Below, in pieces: positions 7,836 through 15,300 of a DNA stretch of 24,530 nt. The position numbers were made by a program, and so were the translations under genes. The first letter of the stretch is position 1. Every line of letters starts with the position of its first letter. Under the pieces are notes generated by a model. It did no database searches, was not told where the DNA came from, and was given only the letters and a program-made list of their open reading frames with translations. The DNA comes from Firmicutes bacterium CAG:646 (GTDB lineage: Bacteria; Bacillota; Clostridia; Lachnospirales; Lachnospiraceae): NCBI GenBank assembly GCA_000432335.1, contig HF995384.1, positions 60,953 to 85,482 of the forward strand. The letters are read 5' to 3'.

Positions 7836-7844
7836 ATTATATCA
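7836..7844 (-). promoter_or_regulatory. Candidate extended -10 promoter for selD-yedF-DUF3343
   Basis: The 51-nt gap before selD holds TGA-TATAAT on the minus strand, a consensus extended -10 without a recognisable -35. Transcription from it would start only a few bases before the GAGGTGG ribosome site. No terminator is visible after the upstream membrane-protein gene, so read-through is also possible. Confidence 0.4.
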
Positions 7845-7861
7845 TAAACTCCGTTTTCTCT

Positions 7862-8518
7862 CTACCGTGTTTCTATAAATTTCATCCCGTAGACCGGACC
7901 AAACTGAGAATAATAGGATTCCAGTTCCACCGTACATTCTTTTCCGTCCATAAGGATCAAAGCCGGGACGCCTCGATGAAGAAATTCCAACGTAATCTGA
8001 TTTTCACTGCAATAGGCTTCAATATAGCTGCAAAATTCATCCACATTTTTTGGGCGTCCTTCCAGATCTACCAGTAAAGTTTTTGTCCGAACGTTTTTAC
8101 CATTCAACTCTTTTGATAATTTCCAGACGGAACAATAGTCCAAAATATAAAATCCAACGGTAATTCCCAGATCCAGTAAAAGCATCATTCGGATCGGCTG
8201 CTTATCTGCCAGCAAAATCCCCGCAAGAAACAAAAGGGGCATAAGATTTCCCAGAGAGTAAATACCGGCGGCACCTTTTGTAAAAGATTTCAACACCCCA
8301 AAATCTTTTCCTGATAATTTCAGATAAAAGAAGAAAAAGGCAATGCCTAATAGCAAATATCCTGCCAGCAACGCTCCCAGCCACGGCATCATAGTAACCA
8401 TAAATTGCTGATCTTTTTGCAATCCCAGATAAATCACATTCGATATAAAAAAGGTACATCCCATTGCCAGCCCATACTGAAACACCTCTTTTTTCTCCTC
8501 TTTTTCTAGTTTCCTCAT
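7862..8518 (-). CDS. Four-span membrane protein, partner of the LytTR regulator
   Basis: A 218-residue protein I do not recognise. It has about four hydrophobic spans (roughly residues 16-32, 43-65, 85-103 and 110-129) and a soluble C-terminal domain of about 80 residues. That tail has alternating charged and hydrophobic stretches such as VDEFCSYIEAYC and GVPALILMDGKECTVELESYY. Small membrane proteins encoded directly after a stand-alone LytTR gene often oppose or modulate the regulator, so this may be an anti-regulator or sensor (inference). ATG 8518 is chosen over 8527 because AGAAAGGG sits 9 nt upstream; ATG 8527 abuts it. Confidence 0.7.
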   Translation of the reverse strand: MRKLEKEEKKEVFQYGLAMGCTFFISNVIYLGLQKDQQFMVTMMPWLGALLAGYLLLGIAFFFFYLKLSGKDFGVLKSFTKGAAGIYSLGNLMPLLFLAGILLADKQPIRMMLLLDLGITVGFYILDYCSVWKLSKELNGKNVRTKTLLVDLEGRPKNVDEFCSYIEAYCSENQITLEFLHRGVPALILMDGKECTVELESYYSQFGPVYGMKFIETR

Positions 8519-8523
8519 ATTTC

Positions 8524-8973
8524 TCATCCCTTTCTGCGAATTTGCTCTTTCAGTTCTCTTACATACTTTCTTGAGATATACGTTCCGTCTCCATTAGGAA
8601 ACACTGCGAACATCAGTCCCCCAGATAAAGGTTTATAAGATTGCACCATTTCCAGATTCAAAATTGCTGATTTAGAAGCTCTGAAAAAATACTCCGGAAG
8701 CTGTTGCTTCAGCATATAAAGTCTTTGTCTGGTGGTGTAAATCCCCTGGCTTGCATGAATATATTGAATCTCCTGAACACTTTCGATATAAAAAATAGCA
8801 GAAATAGGAATACGACATACCTCTTCCCCTTTATTTCCCAATAGAATCTGCGGGCGAAATCGTTCCATTTCAATATACTCTTTTAAATGTTCGAATTCCG
8901 GCGTCTCTTCATGAATAAAAAGCTGAACGTTCTCTTTCTCATTTTCTGGAATCAGACGGGTACTTACCTTCAT
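8524..8973 (-). CDS. LytTR-type DNA-binding transcriptional regulator (no receiver domain)
   Basis: A 149-residue cytoplasmic regulator. The LytTR domain covers about residues 45-145, recognised by ISAIFYIESVQEIQYIH, YFFRASKSAILNL and the C-terminal GDGTYISRKYVRELK. There is no receiver domain, so it is not a classical response regulator; control by the membrane protein encoded next to it is likely. The start has AAAGGAG a few bases upstream. The upstream region has a consensus -10 with a poor -35 and two direct repeats 21 bp apart, the layout expected for a LytTR activator, suggesting autoregulation. Confidence 0.9.
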   Translation of the reverse strand: MKVSTRLIPENEKENVQLFIHEETPEFEHLKEYIEMERFRPQILLGNKGEEVCRIPISAIFYIESVQEIQYIHASQGIYTTRQRLYMLKQQLPEYFFRASKSAILNLEMVQSYKPLSGGLMFAVFPNGDGTYISRKYVRELKEQIRRKG

Positions 8974-9006
8974 TGGATTCTCTCCTTTCTATTTTTCTCT
9001 GAGATT

Positions 9007-9012
9007 ATTATA
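9007..9012 (-). promoter_or_regulatory. -10 element of the LytTR operon promoter
   Basis: A consensus TATAAT on the minus strand lies 33 nt before the LytTR ATG. The -35 position (about 9030-9035, reading TAGCTT) does not match consensus, which fits a promoter needing an activator. Confidence 0.5.
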
Positions 9013-9041
9013 GAAAATTTTAAGAAGAAAAGCTATAGAAA

Positions 9042-9072
9042 AAGGGTAAGAGGTATGAATGGAAGGGTAAGA
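9042..9072 (-). promoter_or_regulatory. Two direct repeats, candidate LytTR operator
   Basis: The 10-mer AAGGGTAAGA (plus strand) occurs at 9042-9051 and again, identically, at 9063-9072. The copies are 21 bp apart start to start, two helical turns. They lie just upstream of the -35 position of the LytTR operon. LytTR proteins are known to bind paired short direct repeats on one helix face with this kind of spacing. Binding by this protein is inferred. Confidence 0.5.
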
Positions 9073-9087
9073 AGACGATACTTTCTA

Positions 9088-9144
9088 AAACGAAAAGAGA
9101 GGAACTGCTCTTGACCGCTTATCCAGTGAAAGAGAACAGTTCCT
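9088..9144 (-). terminator. Intrinsic terminator after nagE / end of the PTS operon
   Basis: Arms at 9133-9144 and 9100-9111 pair over 12 bp with one mismatch (AGGAACTG core). On the minus strand the second arm is followed by a T-rich run (CTCTTTTCGTTTT). It lies about 40 nt past the nagE stop and separates the PTS operon from the LytTR promoter. Confidence 0.65.
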
Positions 9145-9182
9145 CCTGAAAAGGGATTAAAATATATCAAATCATGGCTTGC

Positions 9183-10622
9183 TTATTTACAAAGCTTTTT
9201 AAATTCGTCAGCTACAAACTGAACTTTTGTTCCGATGATAACCTGAACGGAAGTTTTACTTGGTCTGATAACACCAGCTACACCTGCGGATTTGATCACT
9301 TTTTCATCAACCTGTGTATAGTCTTTGATTTCCAGACGAAGTCTTGTGATACAGTTATCGATAGAAGTTACGTTTTCTTTTCCGCCAACACCCTGCAGAA
9401 CGATCTTAGCGATCTCTGTAAAGTTATCGTTGGACAGAGTAACTTTCGTCTCATCCATATCATCTTCTCTTCCCGGAGTCTTCATATTAAACTTCACGAT
9501 TACAATACGGAAGATTACATAGTAGATCACACCAACTACCAGACCAACGATGAGCAACATCCATGGGTTCTGTGCAAATGGAGCCTTGAAACTTAAGATC
9601 CAGTCAATAAGACCGGCGCTGAAGTTAAAGCCCGCTCGAGCAGGCAAAAGCGCTACAACTGCCATAGAAATACCTGTCAACAGAGCGTGTACCAGATACA
9701 GTGCTGGTGCCAGGAACATGAAAGAGAACTCCAGAGGCTCTGTAACACCATTCAGGAAAGAAGCGATTGCTGCGGAGAACAGAAGACCTGCCACAACTTT
9801 TTTCTTGCTTTCTTTTGCTGTATGGTACATAGCCAGTGCTGCTGCCGGGAGACCAAACATCATAACAGGGAAGAATCCTGCCTGATACATACCGGTCACA
9901 CCCATGATACCGCCTTCTGCGTTACCCCAGAACTTCGCGATATCATCGATACCAGCCACGTCAAACCAGAATACAGAGTTCAATGCATGATGCAGACCGA
10001 ATGGAATCAGCAGACGGTTGAAGAAACCGTAAATACCAGCTCCTACAGCGCCCAGGTTCATGATAAACTCACCAAAGGTGATCAGACCTGTATATACGAT
10101 TGGCCATACAAAGAACAGAATCAAGCTGGATACCAGAGATGCGCCCGCTGTTACGATGGCAACACATCTTTTTCCACTGAAGAAAGAAAATGCGTCCGGC
10201 AGTTTTGTACTCTTGAATTTATTGTAGCAGGCTGCTGCAATAAGACCGCAAAGAATACCGATAAACTGTGTCTGTGTCTTGCTGAAAGCCGCATTTACAT
10301 CTGCTTCTGCTGTTTTTGTAAGCATAGCAACAACACTTGTAGAAAGAAGAGTTGTTGTAATGATCCAGGAAACAAGACCTGCAAGACCTGCTGTTCCATC
10401 GTTGTCGTCAGACATACCAACGGCAACACCGATAGCGAACAGAATAGGCATCTGATCGATCAGACATCCGCCGCCCTTTAACAGAAAAGCAGCGATTACA
10501 TTATTTGCGCCCCAGCCTGAAGGATCGATCCAGTAACCGATTCCCTGAAGAATAGCTGCAACCGGAAGACATGCAACCGGAAGCATGAGAGATTTTCCCA
10601 ATCTTTGAAGATATCTCATCAT
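9183..10622 (-). CDS. nagE: PTS EIICB, N-acetylglucosamine type (NagE-like)
   Basis: A 479-residue sugar permease/phosphotransferase. The membrane IIC domain (about 1-375) carries LLIPFGLHHALNSVFWF, AGFFPVMMFGLPAAALAMY, GVTEPLEFSFMFLAP and the KTPGRED linker, all closest to GlcNAc transporters in my recollection. The IIB domain (about 395-479) has the phosphorylated Cys in SIDNCITRLRL. It imports and phosphorylates its sugar using phosphate from the separate EIIA encoded just upstream; Escherichia coli NagE has EIIA fused. The start ATG-ATG has AAAAGGAGG 10 nt upstream. Substrate could also be glucose, so specificity is likely but not proven. It is the last gene of the PTS operon. Confidence 0.87.
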   Translation of the reverse strand: MMRYLQRLGKSLMLPVACLPVAAILQGIGYWIDPSGWGANNVIAAFLLKGGGCLIDQMPILFAIGVAVGMSDDNDGTAGLAGLVSWIITTTLLSTSVVAMLTKTAEADVNAAFSKTQTQFIGILCGLIAAACYNKFKSTKLPDAFSFFSGKRCVAIVTAGASLVSSLILFFVWPIVYTGLITFGEFIMNLGAVGAGIYGFFNRLLIPFGLHHALNSVFWFDVAGIDDIAKFWGNAEGGIMGVTGMYQAGFFPVMMFGLPAAALAMYHTAKESKKKVVAGLLFSAAIASFLNGVTEPLEFSFMFLAPALYLVHALLTGISMAVVALLPARAGFNFSAGLIDWILSFKAPFAQNPWMLLIVGLVVGVIYYVIFRIVIVKFNMKTPGREDDMDETKVTLSNDNFTEIAKIVLQGVGGKENVTSIDNCITRLRLEIKDYTQVDEKVIKSAGVAGVIRPSKTSVQVIIGTKVQFVADEFKKLCK

Positions 10623-10667
10623 AATTAGATTTCCTCCTTTTTCCTTTTCTTAATCCCTTTTTGACAC

Positions 10668-10689
10668 AATGGAGATATGTATCGCCATT
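10668..10689. repeat. 22-bp imperfect palindrome upstream of nagE
   Basis: Two 11-base arms, AATGGAGATAT and GTATCGCCATT, match as inverted repeats at 9 of 11 positions. It lies 46-67 nt before the nagE ATG. It could be an operator or an mRNA hairpin; nothing in the window identifies a binding protein. Confidence 0.35.
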
Positions 10690-10713
10690 ATTTATTTTAT
10701 ACCGGCAAACCCC

Positions 10714-10736
10714 GGCATCTCCTTTTAGAAGATGCC
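10714..10736 (-). other. Intercistronic hairpin between the EIIA gene and nagE
   Basis: On the minus strand GGCATCTTC and GGAGATGCC form a 9-bp stem (one T-G wobble) with a 5-nt loop, about 28 nt after the EIIA stop. It is followed by GGGGTTTGCC rather than a T run, so it is not a normal intrinsic terminator. It may protect or mark processing of the EIIA mRNA and set its level against nagE. Confidence 0.45.
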
Positions 10737-10763
10737 TTTACCTACCGGAAATAAAATCCATGG

Positions 10764-11252
10764 TTATTTCATCTTAATCTTTACCACATCTTCTCCCGGA
10801 ACCACATCTTTTCCGGAAAGCGCCTCTACCGATGCGTAATCGTCTGTATTACATACCAGAATTGGTGTGATAATATCATATCCTTCTGCTTTCAACGCAT
10901 CCAGATCTGCTTCCAGCATCAGATCACCTTTTTTCACGTGATCGCCCGCCTGTACGTGAGCTTTAAATCCTTTTCCTTTCAGATTCACAGTGTCCAATCC
11001 CACATGTACCAAAATCTCCACACCATTATCCGCAGTCATGCTAACCGCGTGAAGCGTATCAAAAACCATAGCAATTTCCCCATCTGCCGGTGCATAAAAC
11101 TTTCCTTCCGTGGGGACGATAGCAACACCCTGACCTAACATTCCCGAATTAAATGTAGGGTCATTCACTTCCTTTAACTCTACTGCCTTTCCCTGAGCAG
11201 TTGCTCCCAGCATAAATCCTTCATCCTGTTTTTTCTTCAAAAAACTAAACAT
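10764..11252 (-). CDS. crr: PTS EIIA, glucose/GlcNAc type (Crr-like)
   Basis: A 162-residue cytoplasmic EIIA-Glc family protein. The phosphorylated His is H83 in EILVHVGLDTVNLKGKGF, with the partner H68 in FDTLHAVS. The fold blocks MLGQGVAIVP, FYAPADGEI and HVKKGDLMLEADL are all present. It passes phosphate from HPr to the IIB domain of NagE. It is a single-domain protein, encoded just before nagE with about 140 nt between them. As the only EIIA here it could also serve other glucose-class permeases. Confidence 0.93.
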   Translation of the reverse strand: MFSFLKKKQDEGFMLGATAQGKAVELKEVNDPTFNSGMLGQGVAIVPTEGKFYAPADGEIAMVFDTLHAVSMTADNGVEILVHVGLDTVNLKGKGFKAHVQAGDHVKKGDLMLEADLDALKAEGYDIITPILVCNTDDYASVEALSGKDVVPGEDVVKIKMK

Positions 11253-11267
11253 GATAATCGAATCCTC

Positions 11268-12308
11268 CTATGAATACTCAAAATAATCTGCAAATGTCAT
11301 CCGGTTTTTCGCCTCTTTCTCACTGAGACATCGCTTGCCTCCCAGAGAAGCATTCTTCTGCCCGCTGGCATCCACGTATACCGTCTGTCCATCTATCGAA
11401 ACTGCGCAGAAAATATACATTTCACTTTGTCCCCAGCCGCCGTTCCAGCTTCCCATCACAAGATGAGATTCCATACCTGCCCGATGGCAAAGCTCAGAAA
11501 AAATCTTGGCATAGCCCAGCGCACTGGCTTTCTTCTTGGTAAGAGACGCCACGTGGTTAAAATCATAAACCTTTTCCAGCATATCTCCCATATTCTGCAT
11601 ACCTTCCGTCGTTGCGGCTGCTTTCTGAACAAATTCCATATTTTCATCCAGCCACCGAAGGAAATAATCAATCGCTTCTTTTTTCCCACTGTCTGCCGGA
11701 AGTCCCTGAAGAATCTCTTCCAAAAGAGCTTCTGTCTCCTTCTGGCGTTTTTCTATCTCCGCAACCTTTTCTTCCTCATTTACGGAGAGACCTTTCTGAA
11801 TCTTCTCAAGATTGGAAACCATACCATCCTCCGCAAATTCGCCGGAAAGATGAATCCCCTCTGCGCAGGAAAGAAATAAAATCACTTTTGAAATTTTATC
11901 CTCTGTAATCTTAAATACATCCTTATCCTCATACAGTACATAAACATTGTCTTCTGTCATAGGGATATCTACAAAACCATAAAAATTATCTGCGCCTTCA
12001 TATTCCAGAGCTGTGATAATGCGCTGATACTCTTTTCCATTTACCGGCTGAGGCAGTTCTAGTACACCGCCATTCAGATTTTCCATCTGTTCTTTTAAGA
12101 AAAGAAAATCTTCCCCTTCTTTTGCCGTCAACTGGCTGTAATAAAAGTCATCCTTTTCCACTGCTTCACCCCGGGGTTCTTCTTTTAATTCATCGTATAC
12201 GGATTTGGACATGGTAAGCTTCCGCTGCCAGGTCACAAAAGCGAATAATACGACTACTACCACCGCAATCAGCAAAGCTGCTTTCTTATGCTTACGGATA
12301 TAATTCAT
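11268..12308 (-). CDS. Membrane-anchored transglutaminase-like protein lacking catalytic Cys and His
   Basis: A 346-residue protein. One N-terminal membrane anchor (about 10-26) leads to an extracytoplasmic region with a charged, probably coiled-coil segment (about 165-205). The C-terminal part (about 210-346) resembles a transglutaminase-like fold: SALGYAKIFSELCHRAGMESHLVMG, then SIDGQTVYVDAS. By my manual alignment the usual Cys before xGYA is Ala263, the usual His is Tyr298, and only the Asp (D313) remains, so it is probably not catalytic. It sits between ptsI and the EIIA gene with short gaps (12 and 15 nt), so it is co-expressed with the PTS. It may be a sensor or wall-binding protein; the role is unknown. 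Confidence 0.65.
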   Translation of the reverse strand: MNYIRKHKKAALLIAVVVVVLFAFVTWQRKLTMSKSVYDELKEEPRGEAVEKDDFYYSQLTAKEGEDFLFLKEQMENLNGGVLELPQPVNGKEYQRIITALEYEGADNFYGFVDIPMTEDNVYVLYEDKDVFKITEDKISKVILFLSCAEGIHLSGEFAEDGMVSNLEKIQKGLSVNEEEKVAEIEKRQKETEALLEEILQGLPADSGKKEAIDYFLRWLDENMEFVQKAAATTEGMQNMGDMLEKVYDFNHVASLTKKKASALGYAKIFSELCHRAGMESHLVMGSWNGGWGQSEMYIFCAVSIDGQTVYVDASGQKNASLGGKRCLSEKEAKNRMTFADYFEYS

Positions 12309-12320
12309 TTTCTGTCTCTC

Positions 12321-13940
12321 CTATGATATCTCCCTGATAATTTTTCTCAGTTTTAAGATCATGGAAGGAGCTACAGACAATTCATCCACACCCATATTTA
12401 CAAAAGTCTCTGTCAGTTCAGGATCTGCTCCTAATTCTCCGCAGATACCTGCCCATTTTCCTGCCTTATGAGCATTATCCACCACCATCTGGATCATCTT
12501 CAAAACTGCCTTGTGATGAGGATTATAGAAAGGATCCAGTTTTTCATTCTGGCGGTCGATCGCCAATGTATACTGGGTAAGATCATTCGTACCAATACTG
12601 AAGAAATCCACCATCTGCGCCAGCTCATCACTGATCATCACTGCGGCAGGTGTCTCGATCATAATTCCCTCTTCCACATCTTTATATGGAACTTCATCCG
12701 CTTTCAGTTCTTCTTTTACTTCTTTTACAATAGCCTGGATTTTTTCCACTTCTTCTACAGAAGTAATCATAGGGTACATAATGGAAAGATTTCCATAGAC
12801 AGAAGCCCGAAACAACGCCCGAAGCTGAACCTTAAAGATCTCCGGCTGTGTCAGACAGATACGGATGGCTCTGTAACCCAACGCCGGATTCTCCTCTTTT
12901 TCCAATCCCATGTAATCTGCCTGCTTATCCGCTCCGATATCCAAAGTTCGGATAATCACCTTTTTGCCAGCCATATTCTGTACTGCCTGTTTATATGCCT
13001 GAAACTGTTCTTCTTCTCCTGGAAGCTCATCTCTGCCCAGATAAAGGAACTCACTGCGGAACAGACCAATTCCTCCGGCATCATTTTCCAATACATATCC
13101 CATATCTGCCACACTGCCAATATTCGCATACAGGTGAATCTTACGACCGCTCTTTGTAATATTTTCTTTCCCCTTTAAAGTTTGCAAAAGCGCATACTTT
13201 TCTTTTTCTTGGGAAATTTTATCCTCTACTGTCTTCTTTACTTCCTCGTCCGGTTCCAGAATAAATTCTCCTGTAAATCCGTTCACTGCCGCTTCCATAC
13301 CAGTATGCAGCTCATCCAGATTCATATCCACGCCGATCAATGCCGGAATATTCATCATCCGGGCGAGAATCGCCGTATGGGAGTTAGACGAACCGTGGAT
13401 CGTCACAAATGCCAGAATCTTATCTTTATCCAACTGAACGGTCTCACTGGGAGACAGATCGTCTGCCACCAAAATCGCAGGCTCAGACAGATCCATGCCA
13501 CCGTTGCCGTGACCGGAAAGATTTCTTACCAGACGATCGGAAATATCCTGAATATCCGCTGCCCGGGCTTTCATATAATCATCATCCATGCTGGCAAACA
13601 TCTGAGAAAAGTTATCCCCTGTAGATGCTACGGCATACTCTGCATTGACCTGCTGCGTTGTGATGATATTTTCAATAGATTCGTTATAATCGTCATCTTC
13701 CAGCATCATCTGATGAACTTCAAAGATTGCGGCGCTGGCTTCTCCTACTTCCTTAACCGCTTTTTCATATAACTTCTGAAGCTGTTCCTGCGATTCCAGA
13801 ACTGCTTTTTTTACTCTTTCCATCTCTTTTTCGGGATCGTTGATCTTGGTACGTTTCACCACATAGTCATCTTTTTTCAAAACAGAGATTTTCCCAAGAA
13901 CGATTCCCTTATATACGGATTTTCCTTTTAAATATTGCAT
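12321..13940 (-). CDS. ptsI: PTS enzyme I (phosphoenolpyruvate-protein phosphotransferase)
   Basis: A 539-residue cytoplasmic enzyme that takes phosphate from PEP and gives it to HPr. The N-terminal half has the phosphorylated His188 in GSSNSHTAILARMMNIPALIG, where many homologues read GGRTSHTAI. The TIM-barrel half carries GIGLFRSEFLYL, IRTLDIGADKQ, NPALGYRAIRICL, MIETPAAVM, FFSIGTNDLTQYTLA and the Cys-containing GICGELGAD. It is slightly shorter than the usual 570 or so. The start ATG is close behind a GGATAGGA stretch, and the gene follows ptsH by 18 nt. Confidence 0.96.
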   Translation of the reverse strand: MQYLKGKSVYKGIVLGKISVLKKDDYVVKRTKINDPEKEMERVKKAVLESQEQLQKLYEKAVKEVGEASAAIFEVHQMMLEDDDYNESIENIITTQQVNAEYAVASTGDNFSQMFASMDDDYMKARAADIQDISDRLVRNLSGHGNGGMDLSEPAILVADDLSPSETVQLDKDKILAFVTIHGSSNSHTAILARMMNIPALIGVDMNLDELHTGMEAAVNGFTGEFILEPDEEVKKTVEDKISQEKEKYALLQTLKGKENITKSGRKIHLYANIGSVADMGYVLENDAGGIGLFRSEFLYLGRDELPGEEEQFQAYKQAVQNMAGKKVIIRTLDIGADKQADYMGLEKEENPALGYRAIRICLTQPEIFKVQLRALFRASVYGNLSIMYPMITSVEEVEKIQAIVKEVKEELKADEVPYKDVEEGIMIETPAAVMISDELAQMVDFFSIGTNDLTQYTLAIDRQNEKLDPFYNPHHKAVLKMIQMVVDNAHKAGKWAGICGELGADPELTETFVNMGVDELSVAPSMILKLRKIIREIS

Positions 13941-13958
13941 CTTCCTATCCGCCGTCCT

Positions 13959-14216
13959 TTATAAATTGTTTTCAAAAAATTCTTTCATCCCTGCGCATGC
14001 GGTCTCTTCATCCGCTCCCTCTGCCGCAACAGTAACTGTCTGTCCGCATTTTACTGCCAAAGACATCACAGCCATTAATTTTGTTGCCTCCACAGTTTTG
14101 CCCTCTTTGGTCAGAGTAATCTTGCTTTCATATTTTTTTGCTTCTTTTACCAGCAGCCCTGCCGGTCTTGCATGAATTCCCAATTCATCTTTTACTGTGT
14201 ACTCAAAATTCTTCAT
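13959..14216 (-). CDS. ptsH: HPr phosphocarrier protein, with Lys at regulatory position 46
   Basis: An 85-residue phosphocarrier. His15 in LGIHARPAG accepts phosphate from EI. The second region reads KTVEATKLMAVMSLAVKCG. Counting from Met1, residue 46 is Lys, where the Firmicute regulatory HPr has Ser46 (usually KSIMGVMS). Transport should work, but phosphorylation by HPr kinase and CcpA co-repression should not. The start has AAAGGAG followed by 8 nt. It lies 55 nt after the antiterminator gene and 18 nt before ptsI. Confidence 0.95.
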   Translation of the reverse strand: MKNFEYTVKDELGIHARPAGLLVKEAKKYESKITLTKEGKTVEATKLMAVMSLAVKCGQTVTVAAEGADEETACAGMKEFFENNL

Positions 14217-14271
14217 GTTTCAATCTCCTTTTTGTTTATCTTTTTATGATATGAATATCTTTGTAACCTTT

Positions 14272-15096
14272 TTACAGTGCGATAAGTCTCTGAATATGAA
14301 CAGCCAGAAATCCCTGTTCATCCGAAGCCAGCGGCTGGTTCAGACGGCTCTCCATCTTGCCGCATACAATCTGTGCAATCTGCATGGCCTTGGGGTACTT
14401 TTGCTTCATAAAATCATTCAGCTCCACATTAACGGCTTCGCCCGTTCTTGAGCGGATCACCATATAATACAGATGACTCATCAGACGGATATAGCTGTGC
14501 GAAGCTTTTTTCAGCCGATATCCCACACATTCCCCCACAATCTGAATGCTCTCATCAATAATCTGTGTCATCCTCAGCGTATCAGATACCTGCTCCCCCG
14601 ACAGACCGGAATGAATGTGCAGCGCGATAAATCCCGCTTCATCATCAGAAATCTGATAACCCGTAAGTTCTTCGACCGTCCTTCGGCATTCCAAAGCTAC
14701 TGCATATTCTTTCCCAAACAGAATCTTAATATCCTGAATCAGCGGATTAGCAAAAAAAGTATCGTTTTGTGCTCTGTGCGCAGCAAAGGCGATATGATCC
14801 GCCAATGGAAGAAGAATGTCTCCTTTTATGGAATCAAAAACTTTTTCTGCCTCTTCGATGATGCGTCCTGCCGCTTCAATATAGACAGGATCAATGGTAT
14901 TGACTACTTGCATGGCGGAACTGCGCTTTTCAGAACCTACCGGGGTATATACCTGAATTCCCTCTCGTTCTTCGATGAAATCTCCTGTTCTTTTTCCAAA
15001 ACCAATCCCTTTACCAAGAAGAATTCTCTCGTCGCTCTTTCCCTTTTCCGTCGCAAGAAGTGCGTTATTATTAAGAATCTTTGTAATACAGTACAT
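14272..15096 (-). CDS. BglG/LicT/GlcT-family transcription antiterminator
   Basis: A 274-residue RNA-binding regulator. The N-terminal CAT domain (1-58) has ITKILNNNALLATE and ERILLGKGIGFGKRTGD. PRD1 and PRD2 follow, with histidines H101, H160, H208 and H267, which fall within one or two residues of the four phosphorylated histidines of LicT. EI/HPr and a sugar permease can thus phosphorylate it to switch it on or off. ATG 15096 is chosen because MYxITKILNNN is the family N-terminus and AAAGGG lies upstream; the ORF extends to 15231 only through the leader RNA. It heads the PTS operon, like glcT in Bacillus, and its own leader carries the RAT target. Confidence 0.93.
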   Translation of the reverse strand: MYCITKILNNNALLATEKGKSDERILLGKGIGFGKRTGDFIEEREGIQVYTPVGSEKRSSAMQVVNTIDPVYIEAAGRIIEEAEKVFDSIKGDILLPLADHIAFAAHRAQNDTFFANPLIQDIKILFGKEYAVALECRRTVEELTGYQISDDEAGFIALHIHSGLSGEQVSDTLRMTQIIDESIQIVGECVGYRLKKASHSYIRLMSHLYYMVIRSRTGEAVNVELNDFMKQKYPKAMQIAQIVCGKMESRLNQPLASDEQGFLAVHIQRLIAL

Positions 15097-15154
15097 AAAT
15101 GGATTTCCCTTTTCTTCTGCTGTATATAAAAGTCTATATATCAGCCATTCCCCT

Positions 15155-15223
15155 AAAAAATGAAAAAGAGCATAAACTAACCCCGTCTTATTCAGCAAAT
15201 TAATAAAACAGGATAGCTTATGC
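15155..15223 (-). terminator. Leader terminator overlapping the RAT sequence
   Basis: On the minus strand a stem begins at GCATAAGCTATCC (15222-15210) and pairs, with a few G-U wobbles and small bulges, with the stretch ending GTTAGTTTATGC (15170), over about 20 bp. It is followed by TCTTTTTCATTTTTT. The first arm is the 3' half of the RAT hairpin, so the two structures exclude each other. Without antiterminator, transcription should stop before the antiterminator gene. Confidence 0.8.
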
Positions 15224-15247
15224 CCGCACAACCAGTAACACGCTATC
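15212..15247 (-). promoter_or_regulatory. RAT (ribonucleic antiterminator) target
   Basis: On the minus strand the hairpin opens GATAGCG and closes AGCTATC. Between them lie TGTTACTGG and GCGGGCATA, the two internal-loop halves typical of LicT/GlcT-class RAT elements. It starts about 50 nt after the promoter and overlaps the following terminator. Binding of the CAT domain of the downstream gene product would hold this hairpin and let RNA polymerase read through. Confidence 0.8.
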
Positions 15248-15300
15248 TACATTCTATCTATACTTTTATTCTATTCTTTAACGAATACAATTTTATTTAT

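Noticed and set aside
9687..10481. Plus-strand open frame of 264 codons, Cys-rich
   Set aside because: Antisense shadow of nagE; the composition is an artefact and there is no ribosome site.
10623..10763. Second RAT element ahead of nagE
   Set aside because: I looked for GTTACTG / GCAGGCA-type halves and found none; the hairpin present has no U run.
12468..13772. Two long plus-strand open frames (236 and 196 codons)
   Set aside because: Antisense of ptsI, which is unambiguous.
15097..15231. 45-residue N-terminal extension of the antiterminator
   Set aside because: It would translate the leader terminator and part of the RAT. The family N-terminus and a ribosome site fit ATG 15096.
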